DNA of 64,000 nt, from the NCBI RefSeq assembly GCF_042646085.1, contig NZ_JBHRSZ010000007.1, positions 818,948-882,947 on the forward strand. The letters are read 5' to 3'. Below the pieces are notes generated by a model that had not been told where the DNA came from, searched no databases, and was given only the letters and a program-made list of their open reading frames with translations. This stretch comes from Litoribrevibacter euphylliae (GTDB lineage Bacteria; Pseudomonadota; Gammaproteobacteria; Pseudomonadales; Litoribrevibacteraceae). This document shows positions 17,455-24,961 of the stretch, one piece after another. The position numbers and the translations under genes were made by a program. The first letter of the stretch is position 1. The number at the start of each line of letters is the position of its first letter.

Positions 17455-18504
17455 ATGTGGATACGTGTCAAACAGGCTCTAAATCCGATACTCAAATTGA
17501 GCGTTATGATGTGGCTCTCGGTGATTGCTCATATCAATGTAGCTCATGCCGAGGTGGTTCGTTTCGAATATGGCGTGAATCATTTGGAAGGGCATTACCT
17601 ATCGCCGACCAACGATCAGCCTGCGAGAGCTGTGCTGTTGTTTGTACATGGTGATGGCGCGGCACCGTATGATGCCAACGGCTTCTATGAACTCATCTGG
17701 CAGCCTTTACGTGATCGAGGCTATGCCATATTCAGCTGGGATAAACCTGGCGTTGGAGGCTCCTCCGGCAACTGGTTAGCGATGTCGATGGCTGATCGTC
17801 AAGGCATAGTTGCCGCAGCGGCGGAAACCATTCAACAAGAGTATGGCTTCGACGCGAGTCAGACGGGCGTGATTGCATTCAGCCAGGCGGGCTGGGTGGT
17901 GCCGGAATTGTTAGCAGACACGTATTCCCGGATTGGTTTTGCTGTTGGTATCGGGTTTGCTACTTCATGGATTGACCAAGGCCGATATTTTACCGCCACG
18001 CGTCTGATGCTCGAAGGGGCCACTCCTGAAGAGATCAAAGCCGCGGTGGCAAATCATGAAGATGAGATAGCCTTCTTTGATACATCACCGAGTTATGGCG
18101 CGTATCTTAAACGGACTCGGGAAGCACCGATGACGCGAGATCGCTATCATTTCGTGTTGCGAAACTACCAATCCGATGCGTCTCAAGCCAATTGGGCAAT
18201 ACAGCGCCCGACGTTACTCTTATGGGGCGATACGGACTTCAATGTGGATGCGACTTATGAATTCGCGCAGTGGCAAGAACGCCCAACCCCGTGGGTTTCC
18301 ACAAAGATGATAAACAATGCCACGCATGCGATGTTACGAGCAGACCTGTTCAGTGAGCCCGGTTTTGGCATGGCGGAGTGGTTGAAAATTCTGTGGTTGG
18401 AAGAAGAGGCATTGGCCCCGGATTTCTTACCGACCCTGTTCAAATGGCTGGCAATTCAGACGCCGGAACGGAGCTTCCAGCCTGACATGCTGTCTGAACA
18501 GTAA
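17455..18504 (+). CDS. Exported alpha/beta-hydrolase
   Basis: 349-aa alpha/beta-hydrolase with a long signal peptide ending near residue 32 (NVAHA). Features in order: strand with LLFVHGDGAAPYD (oxyanion loop), SWDKPGVGGS, nucleophile elbow AFSQAGW (Ser in place of the usual GxSxG, with Ala at both Gly positions), WGDTDFNVD carrying a likely acidic residue, and NATHAML carrying the His. The substrate is unknown. It follows the DUF2860 gene by 23 bases with an AAGGAG ribosome site, suggesting joint action at the cell envelope. A hairpin follows the stop codon. Confidence 0.85.
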   Translation: MWIRVKQALNPILKLSVMMWLSVIAHINVAHAEVVRFEYGVNHLEGHYLSPTNDQPARAVLLFVHGDGAAPYDANGFYELIWQPLRDRGYAIFSWDKPGVGGSSGNWLAMSMADRQGIVAAAAETIQQEYGFDASQTGVIAFSQAGWVVPELLADTYSRIGFAVGIGFATSWIDQGRYFTATRLMLEGATPEEIKAAVANHEDEIAFFDTSPSYGAYLKRTREAPMTRDRYHFVLRNYQSDASQANWAIQRPTLLLWGDTDFNVDATYEFAQWQERPTPWVSTKMINNATHAMLRADLFSEPGFGMAEWLKILWLEEEALAPDFLPTLFKWLAIQTPERSFQPDMLSEQ

Positions 18505-18512
18505 TCTATGGA

Positions 18513-18539
18513 TAAGGAATGAAAACTGTTCATTCCTTA
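18513..18539 (+). terminator. Hairpin after the exported hydrolase
   Basis: 11-bp perfect stem TAAGGAATGAA 18513-18523 / TTCATTCCTTA 18529-18539 with a 5-nt loop, 8 bases after the stop. The trailing T content is modest. Confidence 0.6.
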
Positions 18540-18614
18540 CTCTTAAATATGACAGTTTAATGAAGCTTTTGTTAAAAGCATTGTGCGGGAAAGTTGGATC
18601 AACTAGGGTAAATA

Positions 18615-18634
18615 AGTGACGTCATTACGTCACT
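18615..18634. promoter_or_regulatory. 8-4-8 palindrome upstream of the 38-aa basic protein gene
   Basis: AGTGACGT (18615-18622) and ACGTCACT (18627-18634) form a perfect inverted repeat around CATT. It is about 70 bases ahead of the next start codon, a position suited to an operator. The regulator is unknown. Confidence 0.45.
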
Positions 18635-18703
18635 CGATGTTGGTGTTAACGAATCAATATCTCACACATCACTGTCTTATTAAAAAGATACAAGGAATGA
18701 ACC

Positions 18704-18820
18704 ATGGCTAAGAAAGTAAAAGCGAAAGACATCAAAAAAGAAATCAAAGCGCGTAAGGCTAAAATTGCTAAGCAAACTAAAAAAGTTGCGAAGCTTAAGA
18801 AAGCGTTGAAAAAAGCGTAA
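18704..18820 (+). CDS. 38-aa lysine/alanine-rich basic peptide
   Basis: Short gene with ATG 18704, an AAGGA ribosome site 7 bases upstream and TAA at 18818. The product is 38 residues, almost entirely Lys, Ala, Ile, Val and Glu (MAKKVKAKDIKKEIKARKAK at the start, LKKALKKA at the end), predicted as one long amphipathic helix with about half its residues charged. Such composition fits nucleic-acid binding or a histone-tail-like peptide. The dedicated upstream palindrome, good ribosome site and following GC-rich hairpin support a real gene. It precedes two other basic proteins. Function is inferred only from composition. Confidence 0.65.
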   Translation: MAKKVKAKDIKKEIKARKAKIAKQTKKVAKLKKALKKA

Positions 18821-18829
18821 TCATTCCTG

Positions 18830-18853
18830 GGAAAGGGGCTGACGCTCCTTTCC
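18830..18853 (+). terminator. GC-rich hairpin after the basic peptide gene
   Basis: About 10 bp pair between 18830-18839 and 18844-18853 (GGAAAGG with CCTTTCC, continued by G-T, G-C, C-G) around a TGAC loop, 10 bases after the stop codon. No long T-run follows. Confidence 0.45.
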
Positions 18854-18897
18854 GGGCGCTCTTCTGAATCTGACTTCCCTCCTTGAGCGATTCTTTA

Positions 18898-19176
18898 ATG
18901 ACAGTCTCTGATTCTTCAAAGAAAAAAACAAAAGAGAATAAGCCCAAGTTGTCATCATCGACGGACGTGAATCTTTCATCAAAAAACTCTTCAAGTTATG
19001 TGTCTGAGAAATCTGTGAGCAAAGTCGGGAAAGACAAGTCCAAAAAGAACACCTCACTGAGACTGGACAAGAAAACGCTAAAAGCATTGAAGATGGTTGC
19101 CATTGAGCAGGAAACCAGTGTACAAAAGCTTATTGAAGGCTTGATTGAAGACTTTCTGAACAACCGGGCGCAGTAA
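18898..19176 (+). CDS. Ser/Lys-rich protein with C-terminal ribbon-helix-helix-like domain
   Basis: About 92 aa from ATG 18898; a TTG five codons earlier is in frame and no clear ribosome site favours either. The first half is a disordered Ser/Lys-rich tail. The last 45 residues (TSLRLDKKTLKALKMVAIEQ, then ETSVQKLIEGLIEDFL) read as a strand followed by two helices, the layout of ribbon-helix-helix DNA-binding domains such as Arc/CopG types. No toxin gene adjoins it, so an antitoxin role is not supported. It lies between two other lysine-rich genes. Confidence 0.65.
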   Translation: MTVSDSSKKKTKENKPKLSSSTDVNLSSKNSSSYVSEKSVSKVGKDKSKKNTSLRLDKKTLKALKMVAIEQETSVQKLIEGLIEDFLNNRAQ

Positions 19177-19268
19177 TATTGACTAAGGTCAGTTAAGGAA
19201 TAACGTTTGCTGGCCTATGCTAAAGTAGACGGTAACTCTCACTTAGACATAAATCACTTGGACGAATT

Positions 19269-20054
19269 ATGACCATGGCAAAAGATTTGAAGAAAAAGCT
19301 GGAAAAAGAACTTGAGAAAGCAAAAGGTAAAAGCTCTGATCTGCTGAACGATATTAATGATCGTGTGAGCTCTACTAAGAAGGAACTTCAGAAACAGGTT
19401 GATGAACTGTCGGAGGAAGTACGCAAGCTTCGTAAAGACCCAAGCAAGCAAGCTAAGAAAATCATCAAAGAAATTGAAAAGCAGTATGAAAAGCAGCTTA
19501 AAAAAATTCAGAAAGAATTTGATGAGCGTTTGGAAGCGCTGCTGGCAGCAAAAGACAAGATCATTGCTCAGTTAGAAGACGAGCTATCGTCACGTTTCCC
19601 TTCGGCCTTCCCGAAAAAAGAAACAAAGAAAGACGCTGTAAAGAAAGAAACGGCGAAACCTGCAGCAAAAGCTGCACCGAAAAAAGCACCAACCAAAGCA
19701 TCCACTTCTAAAGCGGCTGCTCCGAAGAAAGCACCTGCCAAGGCTGCGACACCAAAGAAAGAATCTGCTCAGAAAAAGACACCGGCTAAGAAAACTGCTG
19801 CGAAACCAGCCACAGCGAAAGCGGCCAAACCAGCAGCTAAATCAGCAACTAAGCCTCGCAACAACGTTGCGCCTAAAATTGCTGCCATGTCAGGTGTTGG
19901 CCCTGTGACGGTTAAGAAGTTGGCAGAAGCTGGCTTTAATTCGCTAGAAGACATTGTCGATCCAAAGCGAGCCAAAGACCTGGAAGCTTTTAGTAAGGTT
20001 CGTGGCTTTGATACATGGCAAACCCAAGCCAAAGAGTTATTGGCTGCCAAGTAA
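19269..20054 (+). CDS. Coiled-coil, Lys/Ala/Pro-rich protein with C-terminal helix-hairpin-helix domain
   Basis: 261 aa. Residues 1-110 form charged coiled coils (phasin-like in character), residues 115-200 are a low-complexity Lys/Ala/Pro tract like histone H1 or AlgP/PhaF tails, and the last 60 residues contain a helix-hairpin-helix motif (MSGVGPVTVKKLAEAGF) with a following SLEDI helix. The helix-hairpin-helix and the basic linker suggest non-specific DNA binding; the N-terminal part could oligomerise or bind granules. ATG 19269 and ATG 19275 are both possible and the ribosome site is poor. No PHA synthesis gene is nearby. Confidence 0.8.
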   Translation: MTMAKDLKKKLEKELEKAKGKSSDLLNDINDRVSSTKKELQKQVDELSEEVRKLRKDPSKQAKKIIKEIEKQYEKQLKKIQKEFDERLEALLAAKDKIIAQLEDELSSRFPSAFPKKETKKDAVKKETAKPAAKAAPKKAPTKASTSKAAAPKKAPAKAATPKKESAQKKTPAKKTAAKPATAKAAKPAAKSATKPRNNVAPKIAAMSGVGPVTVKKLAEAGFNSLEDIVDPKRAKDLEAFSKVRGFDTWQTQAKELLAAK

Positions 20055-20101
20055 GCGTGATTACATCAGCAGTCTTTACGTGATAAGCCGGAGAAAGGTG
20101 G

Positions 20102-20290
20102 ATGAATCCAATTGACTACCAAACCATTCAATGCCCCTATTGCGGCGAGTGTTTTGAAGTCTTGCTGGATTCGTCCATGCTCGGTGAAGAATACATTGAA
20201 GATTGCCAGGTGTGTTGTCGCCCGATTTATTTCTTTATGACGGAAGAATCGGGCGAACTGGCGGTCTCGGTGCGTACAGAAAACGATTAG
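20102..20290 (+). CDS. CPXCG-motif cysteine-rich small protein
   Basis: 62-aa protein with CPYCG near residue 11 and CQVCCRP near residue 37, the paired Cys motifs of the CPXCG (zinc-ribbon-like) family. It probably binds one metal ion; no function is known for the family. GGAGAAAGGTGG precedes ATG 20102, 47 bases after the preceding gene. It converges on hisA, whose stop codon is 22 bases away. Confidence 0.88.
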   Translation: MNPIDYQTIQCPYCGECFEVLLDSSMLGEEYIEDCQVCCRPIYFFMTEESGELAVSVRTEND

Positions 20291-20312
20291 TTTACTGTCG
20301 CACGATCAATGA

Positions 20313-21071
20313 TCAGTTCGATTGATTCCAATCGATACACTCTTCTAGCGTTACCCCGTTACCACCAAAAATATCCAAGGCACTACCAATCGTTAAATCC
20401 ACCTTTCCTGTGGATAACTGATGCACCAGTTTCAGATCATCCAGACTGCGTGCGCCGCCTGCATAGGTTACCGGGATCTCACAAATCTGCCCCAGAAATT
20501 CGACCAGCTCTGTGTCGATGCCGGCCTGTAGGCCTTCCACATCAGCCGCATGAATCAAAAATTCGGAACAATGGCCAGATAATTCTTTGATGGTGTCTGC
20601 GGTGATTTGGGTTTGTGTGATGGTTTGCCAGCGATCGGTAGCGATGTTCCAACTGGAATCGGTTCTGCGACAGCTCAAATCCAAGACAAGGTGCTCTTTA
20701 CCCGTTTCGCGCTTAATGGCTTCCAAACGATCCGAAGACAGTTCTCCACCTTCAAACAAATAAGATGTCACGATCACATGTGACGCTCCGGCTTCTAAGT
20801 AATCGGCAGCGTTTTCGTTGTTGACGCCACCACCGAATTGCAAGCCTTGTGGCCAAGCGCGCAAGGCGTTTAATGCGGCTTCTTGATTACCTGGGCCTAA
20901 GGCAATGACGTGACCACCCATCAGCTGATGATCTCGATAAAGCTCGGCATAGTAGGTTGAATCATAAGGGCTGACATAGTTGGTATCGGCGCCTTCATCG
21001 TTCAGGCTGCCTCCGACGATTTGCTTTACTTTGCCTTGGTGTAGATCGATGCAGGGACGGAATAAAGTCAC
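20313..21071 (-). CDS. hisA: Eukaryotic-type HisA (ProFAR isomerase)
   Basis: 252-aa TIM-barrel isomerase of histidine synthesis (ProFAR to PRFAR). It carries the signature of the eukaryotic HIS6 type rather than the bacterial HisA: CIDLHQGKVKQIVGGSL at the start, VIVTSYLF, LDLSCRRT, EFLIHAADVEGLQAGID and GKVDLTIGSALDIFGGNG at the end. The residues listed match the fungal protein closely from memory. It stands alone: none of hisB, hisH, hisF or hisI is in the window. This separate class is known in some bacteria, so lateral origin is possible but old. Start at 21071 gives the canonical FRPCIDLHQG N-terminus. Confidence 0.88.
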   Translation of the reverse strand: MTLFRPCIDLHQGKVKQIVGGSLNDEGADTNYVSPYDSTYYAELYRDHQLMGGHVIALGPGNQEAALNALRAWPQGLQFGGGVNNENAADYLEAGASHVIVTSYLFEGGELSSDRLEAIKRETGKEHLVLDLSCRRTDSSWNIATDRWQTITQTQITADTIKELSGHCSEFLIHAADVEGLQAGIDTELVEFLGQICEIPVTYAGGARSLDDLKLVHQLSTGKVDLTIGSALDIFGGNGVTLEECIDWNQSN

Positions 21072-21346
21072 GTGGGCCTCGGTTTTTCGACAGTAACAAT
21101 CAGTTGCGCGCCATTATACCGGATGCGACTCCGTTGCGAAGTGCTGAAGTAGAATTCTTATCACTCCGATGTTCACGGTAAAACACGTATAAGACGTATG
21201 GATAAATGCAAGGTTATTGATCTGCCTCAAGTTTTTGTTAGCTGACTCCATATAAAGTGCCTGCCTTGCTATTAGCCCTAGTGATTGTGGTGATATAGCA
21301 AATGGATTCTGTGTTGATATTGGATAAGGCTTTCTTGGGAGTGGCT

Positions 21347-22003
21347 ATGTCAAAATTTACCATTAAGTTGTGGGTGTTATGCAGTGCTTTGCTGTTGGCG
21401 TTCCAGACTCAGGCGGACCTTAACCAACAGTATAAATTGTTGGAAACGATTCAAACCAACCCTCAGACATTAATTGAGTCGGCAAAGCAGGGTGAAGAGA
21501 AAGCCAGTTTGTGCGGATTTTGTCATGGTGTGGATGGCAATACCAAGCGTGACTTTATTCCCAACCTGGCTGGGCAAAACGCCAAGTATTTGATCAATCA
21601 GTTTGAGCAGTTTGCTTCCGGTAAACGTAAGAATTACGTGATGAGTCAGTTAGCGGATAAGCTATCGCTGGAAGAGCGCGTTAACTTGGCGATTCATTTT
21701 TCACAGCAAGAGGCTAAGCCGTTTGTTCCTAAGAAACCGAATAAAAAATTGGCGGATGCATCTTCTCAGAACGGGCAAACCGAGTTTCAGGCTAAATGTC
21801 AGATGTGTCATGGCGTGAAGGCCGAAGGTTGGGATCAGTTGCCAAGGTTAGCCAGTCAGCCGGCTGAATATCTGATGAAGACTTTAAACAAGTTCAAGAC
21901 CGACCACCGAGATCGTAATCAATCGCCGATGACGTCCATTGCCAAGCAACTCACAGATCAAGAAATTCGTGACATTGCGGTCTTTTTATCTGGCCTACAA
22001 TAG
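21347..22003 (+). CDS. Di-haem cytochrome c (c4-like)
   Basis: 218-aa exported protein with two CxxCH haem sites (CGFCHG and CQMCHG), each followed by the PNLAGQ / PRLASQ motif and a Met-containing segment (SPMTS) typical of cytochrome c4 and related two-domain carriers. A signal peptide ends near QTQA. ATG 21347 is preferred because GGGAG lies 5 bases upstream; an in-frame ATG at 21302 has no ribosome site. It would carry electrons in the periplasm. It is followed by the Fur-box region and multihaem locus, though separated from it by 205 bases. Confidence 0.88.
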   Translation: MSKFTIKLWVLCSALLLAFQTQADLNQQYKLLETIQTNPQTLIESAKQGEEKASLCGFCHGVDGNTKRDFIPNLAGQNAKYLINQFEQFASGKRKNYVMSQLADKLSLEERVNLAIHFSQQEAKPFVPKKPNKKLADASSQNGQTEFQAKCQMCHGVKAEGWDQLPRLASQPAEYLMKTLNKFKTDHRDRNQSPMTSIAKQLTDQEIRDIAVFLSGLQ

Positions 22004-22066
22004 TTTTATGTAGCTTGCAAGTGGTGTTCAAAATCGCAAGAACAGCATTGGATTTTGCAAGTCTGT

Positions 22067-22081
22067 GAATGAGACTCATTC
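22067..22081. promoter_or_regulatory. Fur-box-like 7-1-7 palindrome
   Basis: GAATGAG-A-CTCATTC is a perfect 7-1-7 inverted repeat, the symmetry described for Fur operators, about 130 bases ahead of the 685-aa protein gene. Confidence 0.6.
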
Positions 22082-22148
22082 TTCTTGATGTGTGTCAATG
22101 AAGGATGAGGTTTTAATACTTGAGGCTTTTCATCAAGTATTTCGACTA

Positions 22149-22167
22149 TAGAATGAGAATCATTATT
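22149..22167. promoter_or_regulatory. Fur box upstream of the 685-aa exported protein gene
   Basis: TAGAATGAGAATCATTATT matches the 19-bp Fur consensus at 15 positions by my count and keeps the central GAGAATCATT core. It lies 42 bases before ATG 22209, a promoter-proximal position expected for iron repression. Confidence 0.75.
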
Positions 22168-22208
22168 AAATACTGGCTGAGCCAACTTCTGATGATTCGA
22201 GGTTTTAT

Positions 22209-24266
22209 ATGTTGAAATCACACGCGTTCTTTCATGGCACCCGCACCCGTTTATCCTGTGCACTTTCTGCTGCAATTTTCTCTCTTTCCTTACCGATAGC
22301 ATTACAAGCACAACCTCAGGTTGAAGTGCTCGATGAAACGCTTGATCCGGCTGCCAATTTCTTAGCCTATACCGAATTTGAATTGTCTGGCGAACCTTTA
22401 GTAGAAGCCCTCGGGTTGGATCTTGACGTTTTGGACCCGGACGCCCGCAACCAGCCAACGGTCTTTGATTATGCCGCCGGCATTGAAAGTTACGAGTACT
22501 CGGAAGAGGCGATGTACGCGTTGAATTATCAGTCGCAGATGGGGCCGCATATGGTCAACGGGCCGTTAAATCAGCAACGCGGTGGTACGCTGAACGCACT
22601 GAATGAGCGTATTCAGGTATTGGGTCAGGCGGTTGGTCGAGACATGTCCGAGGTTCCAAAAAACTTATATTTGATTTCTTTGCCTTACGCGTCGGGGTCT
22701 CCTCGTTTTCAAAGTGAAGTGAATGCGACTTCGATTGGTTTGCATCGACTTGAATACAAGGTGAATGGTGATTATTTGTTTGTTCAGGAAAACATCCCGG
22801 CTTATATTCGCGACTATAAAACCTTAGCCTGGGATGCGAACAGCTTCGACCGCACGCTGGTGCCCGCGGCGATTGGTGGCATTCTTTTGAAAGAAGTGAT
22901 GTGGTCGCAGGATTTTCTTGGCGGCATGCATGTAACTGAATCGGACGAAGAGGTTGAGGCTGAGAGTGCAACGATGGACCACTCAGATACCTACAGTTTA
23001 GGTGTTTCCGCATTTGATGGCTTCAATGGCATGGTGTTGACCGAGCAGGCCATAGATAAATTACTGATCCTGCGTGATCAATTGCTGTTCGATGGTAAGA
23101 CCTTAGGGGTTGCGTCAAAAGACGCGAAGCGTGTGTGGTTCCCGCATCGTGTAAGGGTTGATGAGAAGCAGACGTATGGCGTCAATGCCATCGCTAAGCT
23201 AACGGTCGAAGATGGACGTTCTCACTTACGTGATCAGTGGCAACTGTTGTGGCCAATGGCTGAGTTCTATGCAATGACGGATCAACGCGAGGCGAATACC
23301 AATCAAAACCCGGCCTTTATGGCGGTGTTTGATGGCGCGCCTTTTGAGGCGGCTCCGGTTAACAATACGGATGCTGATACCAGCAACGATGTTGCCAGTA
23401 ACGACGCCTTTACTGTGGTGTCTGAGGTGTCTGAGGCGGTGTTTCGTAACCTCCAGCAAGGCCACTTCAATAGTACGTTTGGCACCTTTGTGGATGAAGT
23501 GTCCGTTCAAGGCAAGGCTGGGCAGAGCGTTACCAGTTTCGATGCGGCTTATTCGCTGGTGGCGTTATCCATCTACCAACGTGCGTTAGATGCCATGCCG
23601 GTGGGTTATGCATCCGGGGAACCAGGTGAGTCACGTCTACATACTGAGCAAGGCAAAGCAGCGTTGGCGATGCTTCGTGCACAGGCGGACTTTCTGATCG
23701 AACACCTGATGGATGCGCAAGGCTTGGTTTCTGAGTCTGCAAATCTGTCTGGCAAGACAGTGACGGCATCCAAGGTTAAAAATCTGGATGCCCAGTTTGC
23801 CGCGGTTCGTGGCTTGACCGCGGCTTTCGGTGCGACCAACGATGCCAAGTATTTCAAGGCAGCTCGTAAAGCTTACATGGCAGCCGAACAACACATGTAC
23901 AGCCCAAGCTTGAAAACCTGGATGGATCAGGACGGTGTTGCTGAATATACACCTAACACTTTAGCAGCCATTTCAGGGGCCCTTCGCTCGGCCATGTTGA
24001 GTTTGAAGAATCAGGAAGGGGAAACGCTTGCTGGTTTGGATTTGCAAACCTTGGTGGCCCGTTATCAAGATTGGTTTGTGGGTGTCGTCAATGGTGGCAT
24101 GCAGTTATCTGAGTGGTTGGCTGACAGCGGTGAGCACGTTTTGTTGGGGGTTGGTTTAGAAAAAGGTGATGCCGATCAAGACGGTATCAAGCAGGTGAAT
24201 TATGCGGGTGGCAAGTATGGAATTGCGCCTGTCTTGGCGAACAAGGCTCGTATTCACAGCAAATAA
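22209..24266 (+). CDS. Large exported protein of unknown family, probably iron-regulated
   Basis: 685 aa. A signal peptide of about 34 residues ends ALQAQ; the Cys at 17 is too far inside to be a clear lipobox. I recognise no family. The region from about residue 430 to 620 is helix-rich with repeated helix pairs (LRAQADFLIEHLMDAQGLV, AVRGLTAAFGATNDAKYFKA), resembling alpha/alpha-barrel proteins in character. It contains no CxxCH motif. A late Asp-rich loop (GDADQDGIKQ) could bind calcium. GAGG precedes ATG 22209 and two Fur-box-like palindromes lie upstream. A hairpin separates it from the downstream cytochrome genes. Confidence 0.75.
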   Translation: MLKSHAFFHGTRTRLSCALSAAIFSLSLPIALQAQPQVEVLDETLDPAANFLAYTEFELSGEPLVEALGLDLDVLDPDARNQPTVFDYAAGIESYEYSEEAMYALNYQSQMGPHMVNGPLNQQRGGTLNALNERIQVLGQAVGRDMSEVPKNLYLISLPYASGSPRFQSEVNATSIGLHRLEYKVNGDYLFVQENIPAYIRDYKTLAWDANSFDRTLVPAAIGGILLKEVMWSQDFLGGMHVTESDEEVEAESATMDHSDTYSLGVSAFDGFNGMVLTEQAIDKLLILRDQLLFDGKTLGVASKDAKRVWFPHRVRVDEKQTYGVNAIAKLTVEDGRSHLRDQWQLLWPMAEFYAMTDQREANTNQNPAFMAVFDGAPFEAAPVNNTDADTSNDVASNDAFTVVSEVSEAVFRNLQQGHFNSTFGTFVDEVSVQGKAGQSVTSFDAAYSLVALSIYQRALDAMPVGYASGEPGESRLHTEQGKAALAMLRAQADFLIEHLMDAQGLVSESANLSGKTVTASKVKNLDAQFAAVRGLTAAFGATNDAKYFKAARKAYMAAEQHMYSPSLKTWMDQDGVAEYTPNTLAAISGALRSAMLSLKNQEGETLAGLDLQTLVARYQDWFVGVVNGGMQLSEWLADSGEHVLLGVGLEKGDADQDGIKQVNYAGGKYGIAPVLANKARIHSK

Positions 24267-24295
24267 CCTGTTAAGTTAATTGTCTGTTCAACAGT

Positions 24296-24323
24296 GGCCG
24301 GAGCCATTAGCTCCGGCCTTCTT
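24296..24323 (+). terminator. Hairpin between the exported protein and the cytochrome genes
   Basis: 9-bp GC-rich stem GGCCGGAGC 24296-24304 / GCTCCGGCC 24310-24318 with a CATTA loop, followed by TTCTT. It may end or attenuate transcription before the downstream pair. Confidence 0.6.
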
Positions 24324-24394
24324 GCGTTATATCAACATCGTATCTGATGATTTTGGATAGGATTTCTAGAAACGTACACGATTGAACTTTTACG

Positions 24395-24406
24395 CTGATA
24401 TATCAG
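24395..24406. promoter_or_regulatory. 12-bp palindrome before the membrane b-type protein gene
   Basis: CTGATATATCAG is a perfect palindrome 15 bases before ATG 24422, a possible operator close to the start. Could be chance in AT-rich DNA. Confidence 0.3.
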
Positions 24407-24421
24407 TGTCTGGTTGTTTTT

Positions 24422-24961
24422 ATGAATGCCCCTTTGTCTTCCTCGACCGTTTCTTCTGAAAATGAACGTCTTTCATGGACGCAATCGCTTAAAGGTTATT
24501 GGTTAAAGCAGGCGTATCGCCATAAAAACGCTGAAAAGCTGATGTATGTGATGTTTGTGTCAGGCTTTTTACTGTGGGATCAATTATCGCTGCCATGGAC
24601 AATAGAGCGTTGGTTGTTGCTGGCGCATATGGTGATCGGCGTTTCTCTGTTTCTATGGACTGTTGGGATGTTCTGGAGTGCGCATCGTCGTTTGTTGATG
24701 CGCTCTAAGAAGTCATTTTTAAGAATTACAGGCCGAATGACTGAAGCCCTGTTGGTGCTCTGTGTCAGCAGCGGTGTTTACCTCTTCTTTTACGGTGTCA
24801 CCGGAAATACGCTGAGCGTATTCATTCAGGACGTCCATTTCTATTCCTCGTTAGTACTTACGCCGCTGGTATTTCGACACGCCTTGCGTTGGAGTGTATT
24901 GAACTTGAAGTCGTCCCGGTTGGTGAGTTTCTTTGCGAATCGCAGAGGAGACAACACATGA
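24422..24961 (+). CDS. Four-helix membrane protein with paired histidines (putative b-type cytochrome)
   Basis: 179 aa with four hydrophobic segments (about residues 41-60, 63-84, 103-125 and 136-155). Histidines occur at the membrane ends of helices 2 and 4 (LLLAHMV, WSAHRR, DVHFYSS, FRHALRW), a layout compatible with bis-His haem b as in small cytochrome b561/DUF4405-type proteins. This is an inference, not a recognised family. Its stop codon overlaps the start of the six-haem cytochrome gene (ATGA at 24958), so the two are translationally coupled; a role passing quinol electrons to that cytochrome is plausible. Confidence 0.75.
   Translation: MNAPLSSSTVSSENERLSWTQSLKGYWLKQAYRHKNAEKLMYVMFVSGFLLWDQLSLPWTIERWLLLAHMVIGVSLFLWTVGMFWSAHRRLLMRSKKSFLRITGRMTEALLVLCVSSGVYLFFYGVTGNTLSVFIQDVHFYSSLVLTPLVFRHALRWSVLNLKSSRLVSFFANRRGDNT

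Noticed and set aside
18898..19176. Antitoxin of a toxin-antitoxin pair (ribbon-helix-helix type)
   Set aside because: No toxin-like gene is adjacent and the long Ser/Lys-rich tail is not typical.
22006..22458. Minus-strand open frame of 150 codons covering the Fur-box region
   Set aside because: It overlaps the signal-peptide-coding start of the 685-aa gene and the regulatory palindromes, and its composition is that of a shadow frame.
22209..24266. Imelysin-like iron-regulated peptidase
   Set aside because: I could not find the GxHxxE motif of that family in the protein.
24889..24957. Longer N-terminus for the six-haem cytochrome
   Set aside because: It would place a charged leader before the signal peptide; ATG 24958 has a strong ribosome site and an ATGA overlap with the preceding gene.
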